The notes under the pieces were generated by a model that ran no database searches, was not told the origin of the DNA, and saw nothing but the letters and a program-made list of their open reading frames with translations. 64,000 bases of DNA, taken from Streptomyces sp. TLI_053 (GTDB lineage: Bacteria > Actinomycetota > Actinomycetes > Streptomycetales > Streptomycetaceae). Every line of letters starts with the position of its first letter. Positions within the stretch are counted from its first letter, which is position 1. The position numbers were made by a program, and so were the translations under genes. This document shows, piece after piece, positions 51,814 to 60,084 of this stretch. The stretch is from assembly GCF_900105395.1 (NCBI RefSeq), contig NZ_LT629775.1:2498501-2562500 (forward strand), given 5' to 3'.

Positions 51814-53268
51814 ATGGCAGCGCAGCAGTCGCCCGCCACCAGTACGTCGGGTGACGGCCCGGTCCGGTCGGAGGACCGGTGGAGTCTGGTCCTCGCCGCA
51901 GGGCTGATCTCCTTCGTCGCGATGCTCGACATGAACGTGGTCAACCTCGCGCTCACCGACATCGCGGACGCCCTCGACGTCTCCCCGACCACCGCCCAGT
52001 GGGCCGTGCTCGGCTACCAGCTCCCCCTGGTGGCCCTGCTGCTGCCCGCCGGACGGTGGCTGGACCAGGTCGGCATGCGCGCCGCCCTGCTGCTGTCGGT
52101 CGGCGGCTTCGCGCTCTGCAGCGCGCTGGCCGCCGTCGCGCCCTGGGCGAGCTGGCTGATCGCCGCCCGCCTCGCCCAGGGGGCCTTCGGCGCCGTGCTG
52201 TTCGTCCTGATGCCGGTCCTAGCGGCCACCGCCGTCCGCCCCGAGCTGCGCGGCCGCGCGATGAGCGTGCCCGCCACGCTGGGACCGCTGGGCGCCGTCA
52301 CCGGCCCGGTCGTCGGCGGACTGCTGCTCGACCACGTCGGCTGGCGGGCGATCTTCCTGGTCAAGCTGCCGATCTGCCTGGCCGCCTGGCTGATCGCCCG
52401 CAAGGACGCCCCGCGCGGCGGCAAGCGGCTGCGGCTGCCCGACCGCTCCTCGCTCGGCGACGCCGCGCTGATCGGTTCGGCCGTCGCCGCCGTACTGCTC
52501 GGCCTCACCCTCGCGCCGGACGCGCCGCTCTGGCTGCTGCTCACGCTGCCCTCCGTGCCCCTGGTGCTGTTCTGGCTGCGCCGCCCCGGCGGGCGGCCGG
52601 TCGCCGGGGTGCTGCGCGCCTCCGGCACCGCCGCCGTCAACGGCTCGGTGCTGGCCCTCGCGGCCGGCTTCGCCGCCAACCACTACCTGCTCGCCCAGTA
52701 CCTGCGCCGCGACGACGGCGAGAGCGCCACCAACACGGCTCTCACGATGCTGGCGTTCCCGCTCGGCATGGTGCTGGCCGGCCGCTTCGGCGGGCGGCTC
52801 GCGGACCGCTGGGGCGCCCGCCCGACGGCGCTGACCGGCGCCGCCGTGACGGCGTTCGGCCTGCTGCTGCTCGTCCCGGTCGACACCGCCTGGTCCCCGC
52901 TCGACATCGCCTGGCGGCTCGCGGTCGCCGGCGTCGGCATGGGCCTCAACGGCGGTCCGGTCCAGGCCCTGGTGATGAGCTCCGCCCCGCCCGACCAGCT
53001 CGCCACCGCCGGCTCGGCCGTCCAGCTGGCCCGCAGCCTCGGCTTCGCGCTCGGCCCCGCGCTGGGCACCGCCGCCACGCTCTACGGCACCACCGAGGTC
53101 GCCGGCATCCGGGCCGGGCTCACCCTGGCCGGAATCGCCGCCGCCCTCGCCGTCGGCCTCCTGACCCTGCACCACCGCAACAACCGCACCAAGGACGCCG
53201 CACCCGGCGGCAGCACCGGCGGCGGGAGCACCACCGGAACCGACCGGACGATCCGCAGCCGCGTGTGA
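51814..53268 (+). CDS. DHA2-type MFS transporter of the isonitrile cluster
   Basis: A 484-aa major facilitator with about 14 TM helices (drug:H+ antiporter-2). MLDMNVVNLALTDIADALDV and the motif C-like stretch LGPLGAVTGPVVGGLLLDHV mark the antiporter group. CGGAGG precedes the ATG at 51814. The P450 and isonitrile synthase follow on the same strand with short gaps, so it is the likely exporter and self-protection gene. Yeast pairs an MFS transporter with Dit1/Dit2 in an analogous way. A Gly/Ser/Thr tail ends the protein. Confidence 0.88.
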   Translation: MAAQQSPATSTSGDGPVRSEDRWSLVLAAGLISFVAMLDMNVVNLALTDIADALDVSPTTAQWAVLGYQLPLVALLLPAGRWLDQVGMRAALLLSVGGFALCSALAAVAPWASWLIAARLAQGAFGAVLFVLMPVLAATAVRPELRGRAMSVPATLGPLGAVTGPVVGGLLLDHVGWRAIFLVKLPICLAAWLIARKDAPRGGKRLRLPDRSSLGDAALIGSAVAAVLLGLTLAPDAPLWLLLTLPSVPLVLFWLRRPGGRPVAGVLRASGTAAVNGSVLALAAGFAANHYLLAQYLRRDDGESATNTALTMLAFPLGMVLAGRFGGRLADRWGARPTALTGAAVTAFGLLLLVPVDTAWSPLDIAWRLAVAGVGMGLNGGPVQALVMSSAPPDQLATAGSAVQLARSLGFALGPALGTAATLYGTTEVAGIRAGLTLAGIAAALAVGLLTLHHRNNRTKDAAPGGSTGGGSTTGTDRTIRSRV

Positions 53269-53324
53269 CCCACCGTCACACCTCTCCCAACGCACGGCAG
53301 ATCCTTACCGGAGGAACAACCGCA

Positions 53325-54686
53325 ATGACCGACACCGTCCACGACCCGACCGCGGCGGGCGAGACGCCCGACGGGGCACGCTGCCCGTTCGGGTACGACG
53401 AACTTCCAGATCCGGTGCCGCTGTTCGGACCGGAGTACAAGAGCGACCCGTACCCGCTGTACCGGCAGATGCGGGCCGCGGGCCCCGTCCACCGGGTGAC
53501 CTTCCCGAGCGGCGTCGGCGCCTGGCTGGTCACCGGCTACAAGGCGGCCCACGCGGCGCTCAACGACCCCAGGCTCGGCAAGAACCACTCACTGGGCAAC
53601 GAGGACTGGCGCAAGCTCGCCTCGATCATGCCGGAGCCGCAGCACTCCCAGCTCCAGGTGCACCTGCTGCACCAGGACCCGCCGAAGCACACGACGATGC
53701 GCAAGCTCGTCCTGGACGCCTTCGCGCCGCGCCGGGTGGAGTCGCTGCGCCCGCGCATCCAGGAGCTGGCCGACGCCCTGGTCGACGAACTCCCGCCGAC
53801 CGCCCCGGCCGGCGGCACCGACCTGGTCGAGGGCTTCGCGGCCCACTACCCGTTCCGGGTGCTGGCGGCCGTGATCGGCCTGCCCCAGGAGCTCGCGGTG
53901 CGCTTCGACCGCGACTGGGGCAAGGTGGTGCAACCGGTCGGCCCGCAGGACCCGGGCCGACCGGCGTACGAGGGCCGGCTGCACGGCCTCCAGGGCTACA
54001 TCGCCGACGTGGTCGCCCACAAGCGTGCCACCTACGACCCCGCCGGGCCCGACGTGGACCTGCTCGGCCGGCTCGTCGCCGCCTGCGACGCCGGCGAGTT
54101 GAGCCCCGAGGAGCTCGACTCCATGGTGTTCCAGCTGCTGGTCGCCGGCCAGGAGCCGGTCACCAACCAGATCACCACCATGCTGATCACCCTGCTGCGC
54201 CACCCGGAGCAGCTCGACCGGCTGCGGGCGAGCCTCGACCCCGACGCGCCCGGCGCCGAGCCGGGCCTGCTCACCCGGGCGATCGAGGAACTCCTCCGCT
54301 ACGACGGCGCGTTCGAGCTCACCACCTGGCGGTTCTTCGGGGCCGACAGTGACCTGCACGGCACCACCGTGCCGGCCGGGGACTCGGTGATCGTCTCGCT
54401 CGGCGCCGCCAACCGCGACGAGGAGCAGTTCCCGGACACCGACGTCCTGGACTTCGACCGCTCCCCCAACGCCCATCTGGCCTTCGGCCACGGCATCCAC
54501 TTCTGCCCCGGTGCCGCCCTGGCCCGCGCCGAACTCCAGATCGCCATCGGCACCCTGCTCACCCGGCTGCCCGGGCTGCGCCCGTCCGTCGCCGAGGGAG
54601 AGCGGATCGACTCGCTCGCCTGGGTGCCCGCCGTCCTCGCCCGTGGAGTGAACCGGCTCCCGGTCGCCTACGACCGGCGGCACTGA
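53325..54686 (+). CDS. Cytochrome P450 of the isonitrile cluster
   Basis: A 453-aa P450 with ExxR in AIEELLRYDG and heme loop LAFGHGIHFCPGAALARAEL. The I-helix reads LLVAGQEPVTNQ (residues 272-283): the acidic residue is kept but the adjacent Thr of the usual AG-x-(D/E)-T motif is Pro. Such changes occur in P450s that couple radicals rather than insert oxygen. With an isonitrile synthase next door, phenol coupling of a tyrosine-derived isonitrile is a reasonable inference. GGAGGAA precedes the ATG at 53325; the MFS gene ends 56 bases upstream. Confidence 0.9.
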   Translation: MTDTVHDPTAAGETPDGARCPFGYDELPDPVPLFGPEYKSDPYPLYRQMRAAGPVHRVTFPSGVGAWLVTGYKAAHAALNDPRLGKNHSLGNEDWRKLASIMPEPQHSQLQVHLLHQDPPKHTTMRKLVLDAFAPRRVESLRPRIQELADALVDELPPTAPAGGTDLVEGFAAHYPFRVLAAVIGLPQELAVRFDRDWGKVVQPVGPQDPGRPAYEGRLHGLQGYIADVVAHKRATYDPAGPDVDLLGRLVAACDAGELSPEELDSMVFQLLVAGQEPVTNQITTMLITLLRHPEQLDRLRASLDPDAPGAEPGLLTRAIEELLRYDGAFELTTWRFFGADSDLHGTTVPAGDSVIVSLGAANRDEEQFPDTDVLDFDRSPNAHLAFGHGIHFCPGAALARAELQIAIGTLLTRLPGLRPSVAEGERIDSLAWVPAVLARGVNRLPVAYDRRH

Positions 54687-54801
54687 CCGCCCCGAGGACG
54701 CAACGACGCGTCTCCCCGCACCACCACAGCGTCCCGGCGACCGCCGCCGGGGCGTGGCTCCGCCTGCCCGAAGCCCGTACACCGTTCCGTGGAGGACAAC
54801 C

Positions 54802-55800
54802 ATGCCGCCCGCCGGCACCACCGTCACCAGTGACTCCCAGGCCGACAGCAACGAGAGCACCGGCACCGCCCACACCGTCCCGGACCAGCAGACCGTGGCC
54901 CGGCTCTCCGCCGAGATCCTCGACCTGCTGCTCCCGCACCGCCGCGCGTCCGATCCGGACGCCGAGGCCACCCCCGCCGACTTCCCGCTCCAGCTGGAGC
55001 AGTTGGCGGACTTCATCACCGCCGGGGACCAGATCCTGTTCACCCTGCCCGGCTTCCCCTGCAAGTCGCCCAACCTCGCCAAGGTGCTCAGCCACCTGCC
55101 CGACGAGGGCGAGCGGCTGTCGCTCACCTTCCTCAACCGGCTCGCCGAGGAGATCGGCAAGATCTACGAGCCCGGCGCCAAGATCCTGATCTGCTCGGAC
55201 GGCCACATCTTCGGCGACCTCATCCACGTCCCCGACGACCACATCGACCAGTACTCCGACGAGTTGTCCGCGCTCATCGAGCGCGAGGGCCTGACCAATC
55301 TCGACACCTTCGACCTGCGGGCCGTGCTCGGCGACCTGCCCTTCGACGAGAAGCGCGCCCGGGTGCACGCCAAGTACGCGCCGACCAAGGAGGAACTGCG
55401 CGAGCAGGTGCTGACCGACGAGGAGACCGCCAAGCTCTACCGCGGCATCACCCGCTTCCTCACCGAGGACACCTTCGGCTGGACCGGCACCAAGTCCGCC
55501 CTCCAGAAGGACTGCCGTCAGCGCGCCTACGGCGTGATCCAGCGCAGCCGCGCCTGGGGCGACCTGATCGCCGAGCAGCACCCCCGCTCGTTCCGGCTCT
55601 CCATCCACCCGCAGAAGGTCGGCGTGCTGAAGTTCGGCATCCGGCTGCTGGAGCACACGGACATGTGGATGACCCCGTGGCACTCCTCGGTGCTCCACCG
55701 CCCGGACGGCGAATGGGAGCTGATCCGCAGCGAGGAGGCGGCGAAGGTCGGCCGGCTGGTCGAGCGCAACGGCCGCCCGAGCCACTACGAGACCTCCTGA
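54802..55800 (+). CDS. Isonitrile synthase (PvcA/IsnA/Dit1 family)
   Basis: A 332-aa enzyme of the isocyanide synthase family, which builds an isonitrile on the amino group of Tyr or Trp using a carbon from ribulose 5-phosphate. Signature stretches: ITAGDQILFTLPGFPCKSPN, KVLSHLPDEGERLSL, IYEPGAKILICSDGHIFGDL, QKDCRQRAYGVIQRSRAWGD and FRLSIHPQKVGVLKFGIRLL. TGGAGG precedes the ATG at 54802. No Fe/2OG desaturase (IsnB/PvcB) is adjacent; the partner is a P450 instead. Its last 16 bases overlap the converging ABC ATPase gene. Confidence 0.92.
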   Translation: MPPAGTTVTSDSQADSNESTGTAHTVPDQQTVARLSAEILDLLLPHRRASDPDAEATPADFPLQLEQLADFITAGDQILFTLPGFPCKSPNLAKVLSHLPDEGERLSLTFLNRLAEEIGKIYEPGAKILICSDGHIFGDLIHVPDDHIDQYSDELSALIEREGLTNLDTFDLRAVLGDLPFDEKRARVHAKYAPTKEELREQVLTDEETAKLYRGITRFLTEDTFGWTGTKSALQKDCRQRAYGVIQRSRAWGDLIAEQHPRSFRLSIHPQKVGVLKFGIRLLEHTDMWMTPWHSSVLHRPDGEWELIRSEEAAKVGRLVERNGRPSHYETS

Positions 55801-56738
55801 CGTTCGACGGAGACCGGGGTGGGGAGAGCGGTCGGGACGGTGACTCCGGTGACAACCGGCTTCACCGGGGGCGGGGCGATCACGCCTGCCCTCGTACCCG
55901 CGGCACCCCCCACCCCCCTGCCCGACGGCGGCGCGACCGGACCCGGCACCCCCGGGTCCGGCGCGCCGACCGGCGCGCGGTGGTCGAACGCGATCAACGG
56001 GTCCCCCGTGAGCGGATGTTCGATCACCGCCGCCCGCACCCCGAACACCTCGGCGAGCAGCTCGGCGGTCAGCACCTCCCTGGGCTCCCCGGAGGCGACC
56101 AGCGTGCCCCGGTGCAGCACGTGCAGCCGGTCGCACACCGAGGCCGCCGCGTTCAGGTCGTGCAGCGCGACCAGCGTCGTGCGGCGCTGCTCCCGCAGCA
56201 GCGCCAGCAGCTCCACCTGGTGCCGGACGTCCAGGTGATTGGTCGGTTCGTCCAGCACCAGGACGTCCGGCTGCTGCGCCAGCGCCCGTGCCAGCAGCAC
56301 CCGTTGCCGCTCCCCGCCGGAGAGCTGGGCGAACCCCCGGTCCGGCGCGTGCGCCATGCCGACCCGGGTCAGCGCCTCGGCCACCAGCCGGTGGTCCTCG
56401 GCGTCGTCCTTCGCGAACGCCCGCTTGTACGGGGTCCGGCCCATCGCGACCACCTCGCGCACGGTCAGCTCGAAGTCGCCGCCGCGCTCCTGCGGCAGCG
56501 CCCCGATGTGCCGGGCCGACTGCGCCGGACTCAGCTCGGACAGCTCCCGCCCGGCCAGCAGCACCCGCCCGGCGCTCGGCCGCAGATGCCGGTAGACGGT
56601 GCGCAGCAGACTGGACTTGCCGCTGCCGTTGGGACCGACCAGGCCGGCGATCTCGCCCTCCTTGGCGACCAGGTGGACACCGGCCACCACGGTCCGCCCG
56701 GCGAGGGAGACGCTCAGGTCTTCGACGGCGATTCTCAA
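55785..56738 (-). CDS. ATPase of a siderophore/cobalamin-type ABC importer
   Basis: A 317-aa FecE/BtuD-type ATPase: Walker A LVGPNGSGKSSLLR, signature AQLSGGERQRVLLARAL, Walker B VLVLDEPTNHLD and switch His in VALHDLNAAA. A Pro/Gly/Val-rich C-terminal tail of about 55 residues is unusual. The start is a TTG overlapping the permease stop (TTGA on the minus strand) with GGAG five bases upstream. The 3' end overlaps the isonitrile synthase by 16 bases on the opposite strand. Confidence 0.92.
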   Translation of the reverse strand: MRIAVEDLSVSLAGRTVVAGVHLVAKEGEIAGLVGPNGSGKSSLLRTVYRHLRPSAGRVLLAGRELSELSPAQSARHIGALPQERGGDFELTVREVVAMGRTPYKRAFAKDDAEDHRLVAEALTRVGMAHAPDRGFAQLSGGERQRVLLARALAQQPDVLVLDEPTNHLDVRHQVELLALLREQRRTTLVALHDLNAAASVCDRLHVLHRGTLVASGEPREVLTAELLAEVFGVRAAVIEHPLTGDPLIAFDHRAPVGAPDPGVPGPVAPPSGRGVGGAAGTRAGVIAPPPVKPVVTGVTVPTALPTPVSVERQEVS

Positions 56739-57871
56739 TTCCGCTCCAGTCGTCGGTCCAGCAGGTAGAGCAGGGTGGGCGCCCCGAGCAACGCGGTGAC
56801 CACGCCGATCGGCACCTCCTGGCCGTCGAGCGCGACCCGGGCGATCAGGTCGACGACGACCAGCAGGACGGCGCCGGTCAGGGCCGACAGCGGCAGCAGC
56901 CGCCGGTGGTCGCCCCCGACCAGCAGCCGGCACACGTGCGGCACCATCAGGCCGACGAAGCCGATCGCACCGGAGACGGCGACCAGCACCCCGGTGAGCA
57001 CACTGGTCACGGCGAAGATCTCACGGCGCAGCCGGGCCACGTCGACCCCGAGGCCCGCCGCCGTCTCGTCGCCCATCAGCATCGCGTTCAGCCCCCGGGC
57101 GCGGCCCTGGAGCAGCACCAGCCCCAGGGCCACGGCGGCGGCAGGGACGGCGAGCTGTCCCCAGGTGGCGCCGCTGAGACTGCCCATCAGCCAGAACAGC
57201 ACGCCCCTGGTCTGCTGCTCGTCGCCGGTCTGGAGCACGAGGTAGCTGGTCAGGCCGGTGAGGAACTGGCCGATGCCGATACCGGCCAGCACCAGGCGCA
57301 GCGGGGAGAAGCCGCCGCCGCGCCGGGCCAGCAGCCACACCAGGGAGAACGCGGCGAGCGCGCCGAGGAAGGCCGCCACCGAGACGGTCAGTCCGGCGAT
57401 CCCGCCGACGGACAGCGACAGGCCCAGGCCGGTGCCGAGCACGATCACGCCGACCGCTCCGAGCGAGGCCCCCGAGGAGATGCCGAGCAGGTAGGGGTCG
57501 GCGAGCGGGTTGCGGACCAGGGCCTGCACCGCCGTGCCGACCAGACCGAGCCCGGCCCCGACCGCCGCCGCCAGCAGCGCGCGCGGGACGCGCAGCTGCC
57601 AGACGATGAGGTCGCGGGTGCCGGGCGCCGGGTGCTGCCCGGTGAGCCGCCGGCCGACCACCGACCACACCTCGCCGGGCGGGATGTCCACCGAGCCGAG
57701 CGAGACGGCGGCGGTCAGCGCGACGAGCAGCGCGGCGGTCAGCAGCGCGGCCAGCGGCCCGGGGCGCAGCGCCCGGGCCCGGCGCCGGGGCCGCGGCCCG
57801 GGGGCGGCCGGGTCGGCGCCGGGGCCGGGCACGGCCTCCGTGGCGTGGGTGGTGGTGGCGGCGCGGGCCAC
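56735..57871 (-). CDS. Permease of a siderophore/cobalamin-type ABC importer
   Basis: A 378-aa FecCD-family permease with about ten TM helices. Family motifs: RLPRxL-type WQLRVPRALLAAAVGAGLGL, NPLADPYLLGISSGASLGAV, FWLMGSLSGATWGQL and the ATPase-contact segment GAIGFVGLMVPHVCRLLVGG. It probably works as a homodimer since only one permease gene is present. GTG 57871 lies three bases after the binding-protein stop, with a weak ribosome site, so coupling is likely. Confidence 0.92.
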   Translation of the reverse strand: MARAATTTHATEAVPGPGADPAAPGPRPRRRARALRPGPLAALLTAALLVALTAAVSLGSVDIPPGEVWSVVGRRLTGQHPAPGTRDLIVWQLRVPRALLAAAVGAGLGLVGTAVQALVRNPLADPYLLGISSGASLGAVGVIVLGTGLGLSLSVGGIAGLTVSVAAFLGALAAFSLVWLLARRGGGFSPLRLVLAGIGIGQFLTGLTSYLVLQTGDEQQTRGVLFWLMGSLSGATWGQLAVPAAAVALGLVLLQGRARGLNAMLMGDETAAGLGVDVARLRREIFAVTSVLTGVLVAVSGAIGFVGLMVPHVCRLLVGGDHRRLLPLSALTGAVLLVVVDLIARVALDGQEVPIGVVTALLGAPTLLYLLDRRLERN

Positions 57872-57874
57872 GGC

Positions 57875-58966
57875 CTACTGCCCGTTCTTGACGAGCGTCG
57901 GGTGGACGGTCGCGGCGATCTGCCGCACGGTGTCGGCGTTGCGGATCCCGGCGATCGTGGTGACCTCGGAGCCGATCCGCAGGAAGTGCCCCTCCTGCAC
58001 GGCCTTGAGCCCCTGCGTCGCCGGGAAGCCCTTGAGGAACGCCTCGGCCTCGTCGAAGGCCTTGCGGTCGGCGTCCGCGCTGCCCCGGTTGCGCACGGCG
58101 AGCTGGATCCAGTCCGGGTTCTTCGCCACCACGTCCTCCCAGGAGACGGGCCGGAAGTCGGCGTCGCAGTCGGAGAACACGTTGCGCGCGCCGGCCAGGG
58201 TGATCACCGCGTTGGCGATCTGCTTGCCGCAGACGGCCATCGGTTGCTTTGTACCGGCGTCGAAGTCGAAGAGGAAGTACCCGGGACGCTGCGCCTCCGG
58301 TACGCCCGCGGTGGCGTTCTTGACCTCATTGATCTGCTGGTCCATCGCGGCGACCAGTTCTCCGGCCCGGGCGGCCGTCCCGGTGACCGCGCCCAGGCGG
58401 CGCACATCCTCCGCCACCCCGGCCAGGTCGGTGCGCGGCCCGGCGGCGGCCTTCGGACCGGTCGCGCAGGCCGTGGAGAGCAGCAGCACGTGCTGCATGC
58501 CGACCGCCTTCAGCTCCTCCTCGGTCGGCCCGGCACCCGCGGCGCCCATCATCGGCATCGGTCCGAAGGTGTCCACGTAGAGGTCCGCGCCGGAGCCCAG
58601 CAGCTTCTCCTTGGGGATCAGGGTGTCACCGAGCACCGGCACCTTGGCGCCCTGCTCGGCCACGGCCGCCGGCAGGCTGCCCTTCCCGGGCGGGAACCCC
58701 GTCCCGATGACCCGGTCACCGACCCCCAGCTGGAGCAGCATCTCCAGACCGGCGGCGTCGGTGGTGACGATCTTCTGCGGTGCCCGGGCGACCGTCGTCT
58801 CCTTGCCCGCGCAGTCGGCCACCTTCACCGGAAACGCGCCGGCGGCGGACGCCTGTGGGCTCCCGCCGCCGTTCGTGGTGTCGCCGCTCCCGTCACCGCC
58901 GCTGGAACAGCCCGTGGCGAACAGGGCGACGGCTGCCGCGATACCGCAGAAGACGCGAGGGCGCAT
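57875..58966 (-). CDS. Metal/siderophore-binding lipoprotein of the ABC importer
   Basis: A 363-aa periplasmic-binding-protein-like lipoprotein. The lipobox LFATGC places the acylated Cys at residue 20. The helical-backbone fold is suggested by QKIVTTDAAGLEMLLQLGVG in the first lobe and NPDWIQLAVRN in the second. Three other Cys (ADCAGKE, AVCGKQ, FSDCDADF) are uncommon in this family. AGGAGAG precedes the ATG at 58966. The ligand (Fe-siderophore, cobalamin or another metal complex) cannot be told; the adjacent isonitrile cluster makes a metal chelate plausible. Confidence 0.87.
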   Translation of the reverse strand: MRPRVFCGIAAAVALFATGCSSGGDGSGDTTNGGGSPQASAAGAFPVKVADCAGKETTVARAPQKIVTTDAAGLEMLLQLGVGDRVIGTGFPPGKGSLPAAVAEQGAKVPVLGDTLIPKEKLLGSGADLYVDTFGPMPMMGAAGAGPTEEELKAVGMQHVLLLSTACATGPKAAAGPRTDLAGVAEDVRRLGAVTGTAARAGELVAAMDQQINEVKNATAGVPEAQRPGYFLFDFDAGTKQPMAVCGKQIANAVITLAGARNVFSDCDADFRPVSWEDVVAKNPDWIQLAVRNRGSADADRKAFDEAEAFLKGFPATQGLKAVQEGHFLRIGSEVTTIAGIRNADTVRQIAATVHPTLVKNGQ

Positions 58967-59085
58967 CAGTAACTCTCCTGGTCAATGGTCGTGCTCGGGT
59001 TCGTCCTGTGAACCCGGACCAGTAGTCGGCCGCTGTGCCCGGACGGTTCCCGGAACTTTGCCCTCCCGGCCACCGGCGGGGCGGT

Positions 59086-59097
59086 TAGGGTTGCGCA
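59086..59097 (+). promoter_or_regulatory. Possible leaderless promoter
   Basis: TAGGGT (59086-59091) lies six bases before the GTG at 59098 and no ribosome site is present, the arrangement of a leaderless transcript. A convincing -35 was not found. Confidence 0.4.
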
Positions 59098-60048
59098 GTG
59101 AGTTTCCATTCGACGGACGGGACGCCGGGGGGCGGTGCGCCGGGGCACGGTACGGCGGGGCACGGTGCGGCGGGGGACGGTACGGCGGGGGACGGTACGG
59201 GAGGTCGTCCGGTGGTCGACGATCTCGGGCTGGTCGTGCCGCTTCCCGGGGCAGGGGCAGGGGCGGGCGGCGAGGCCGGGGTGGTGCGGCGGGTGGTGTC
59301 GCTGGTGCCCTCGCTCACCGAGGCCGTGGCCGCCACCGCGCCCGAACTGCTGGCCGGAGTCACCGACTGGTGCAGCCACCCCGCCGACCTGGCCGTCCCC
59401 CGGATCGGCGGCACCAAGAACCCCGACCCGGCCCGGATCGTCGCGCTCGCGCCGGACCTCGTGATCGCCAACGACGAGGAGAACCGCCGGCCCGACCTCG
59501 ACGCGCTGCGGGCGGCCGGACTGCCGGTCTGGGTCACCGACATCCGCACCCTCGACCAGGCGTTCCACTCCCTGGACCGGCTGCTCACCGTCGGCTGCGG
59601 CCTGCCCCGCCCCGCCTGGCTGGACGCCGCCGAGGCCGCCTGGGCCGACGTCCGGCCGCTGCCGGGCCCGGCCCGCCGGGCGGTCGTGCCGATCTGGCGC
59701 CGCCCGTGGATGGTGCTGGGCCACGACACCTTCGCCGGCGACCTGCTGCGCCGCCTCGGTCTGCTCCTCCCGCACGCCGAGGACCCGGCCCGGCCGGAGC
59801 GCTACCCCGCCGTCCCGCTGCCGGAACTGCTCGCCGGCCGCCCCGACCTGGTCGTCCTGCCCGACGAGCCCTACCGGTTCACCGCCGAGGACGGCCCGGA
59901 GGCCTTCCCGGGCGTCCCCGCCGCACTGGTGAGCGGACGCCACCTCACCTGGTACGGGCCGTCCCTGGTGGAGGCTCCGGCGGTCCTGGCGGAGCAGCTG
60001 GCACGCGCGCTCCCCGGCCGGTCCCCGGGTAACCCGTCCCCCGGGTAA
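59098..60048 (+). CDS. Metal-receptor-fold protein without signal peptide
   Basis: A 316-aa protein of the helical-backbone metal receptor (BtuF/FecB-like) fold: VVSLVPSLTEAVAATAPELL, GVTDWCSHPADLAVPRIGGT, NPDPARIVALAPDLVIANDE and ENRRPDLDALRAAGLPVWV. No signal peptide or lipobox is present, so it is probably cytoplasmic. The first 40 residues are Gly-rich repeats (GTAGHG, GTAGDG) encoded by a 15-base tandem repeat. It is divergent from the ABC importer, which suggests a linked role, perhaps intracellular metal-complex handling. Start uncertain. Confidence 0.78.
   Translation: MSFHSTDGTPGGGAPGHGTAGHGAAGDGTAGDGTGGRPVVDDLGLVVPLPGAGAGAGGEAGVVRRVVSLVPSLTEAVAATAPELLAGVTDWCSHPADLAVPRIGGTKNPDPARIVALAPDLVIANDEENRRPDLDALRAAGLPVWVTDIRTLDQAFHSLDRLLTVGCGLPRPAWLDAAEAAWADVRPLPGPARRAVVPIWRRPWMVLGHDTFAGDLLRRLGLLLPHAEDPARPERYPAVPLPELLAGRPDLVVLPDEPYRFTAEDGPEAFPGVPAALVSGRHLTWYGPSLVEAPAVLAEQLARALPGRSPGNPSPG
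59132..59206. repeat. 15-base tandem repeat in the metal-receptor-like gene
   Basis: Units of ggcacggtacggcgg / gggacggtacggcgg repeat about five times and encode the Gly-rich N-terminal GHGTA/GDGTA units. Copy number may vary. Confidence 0.75.
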
Positions 60049-60084
60049 CCGGTCCCCCGCTCAAGGGGCGGAGCAGCCGGAGGG

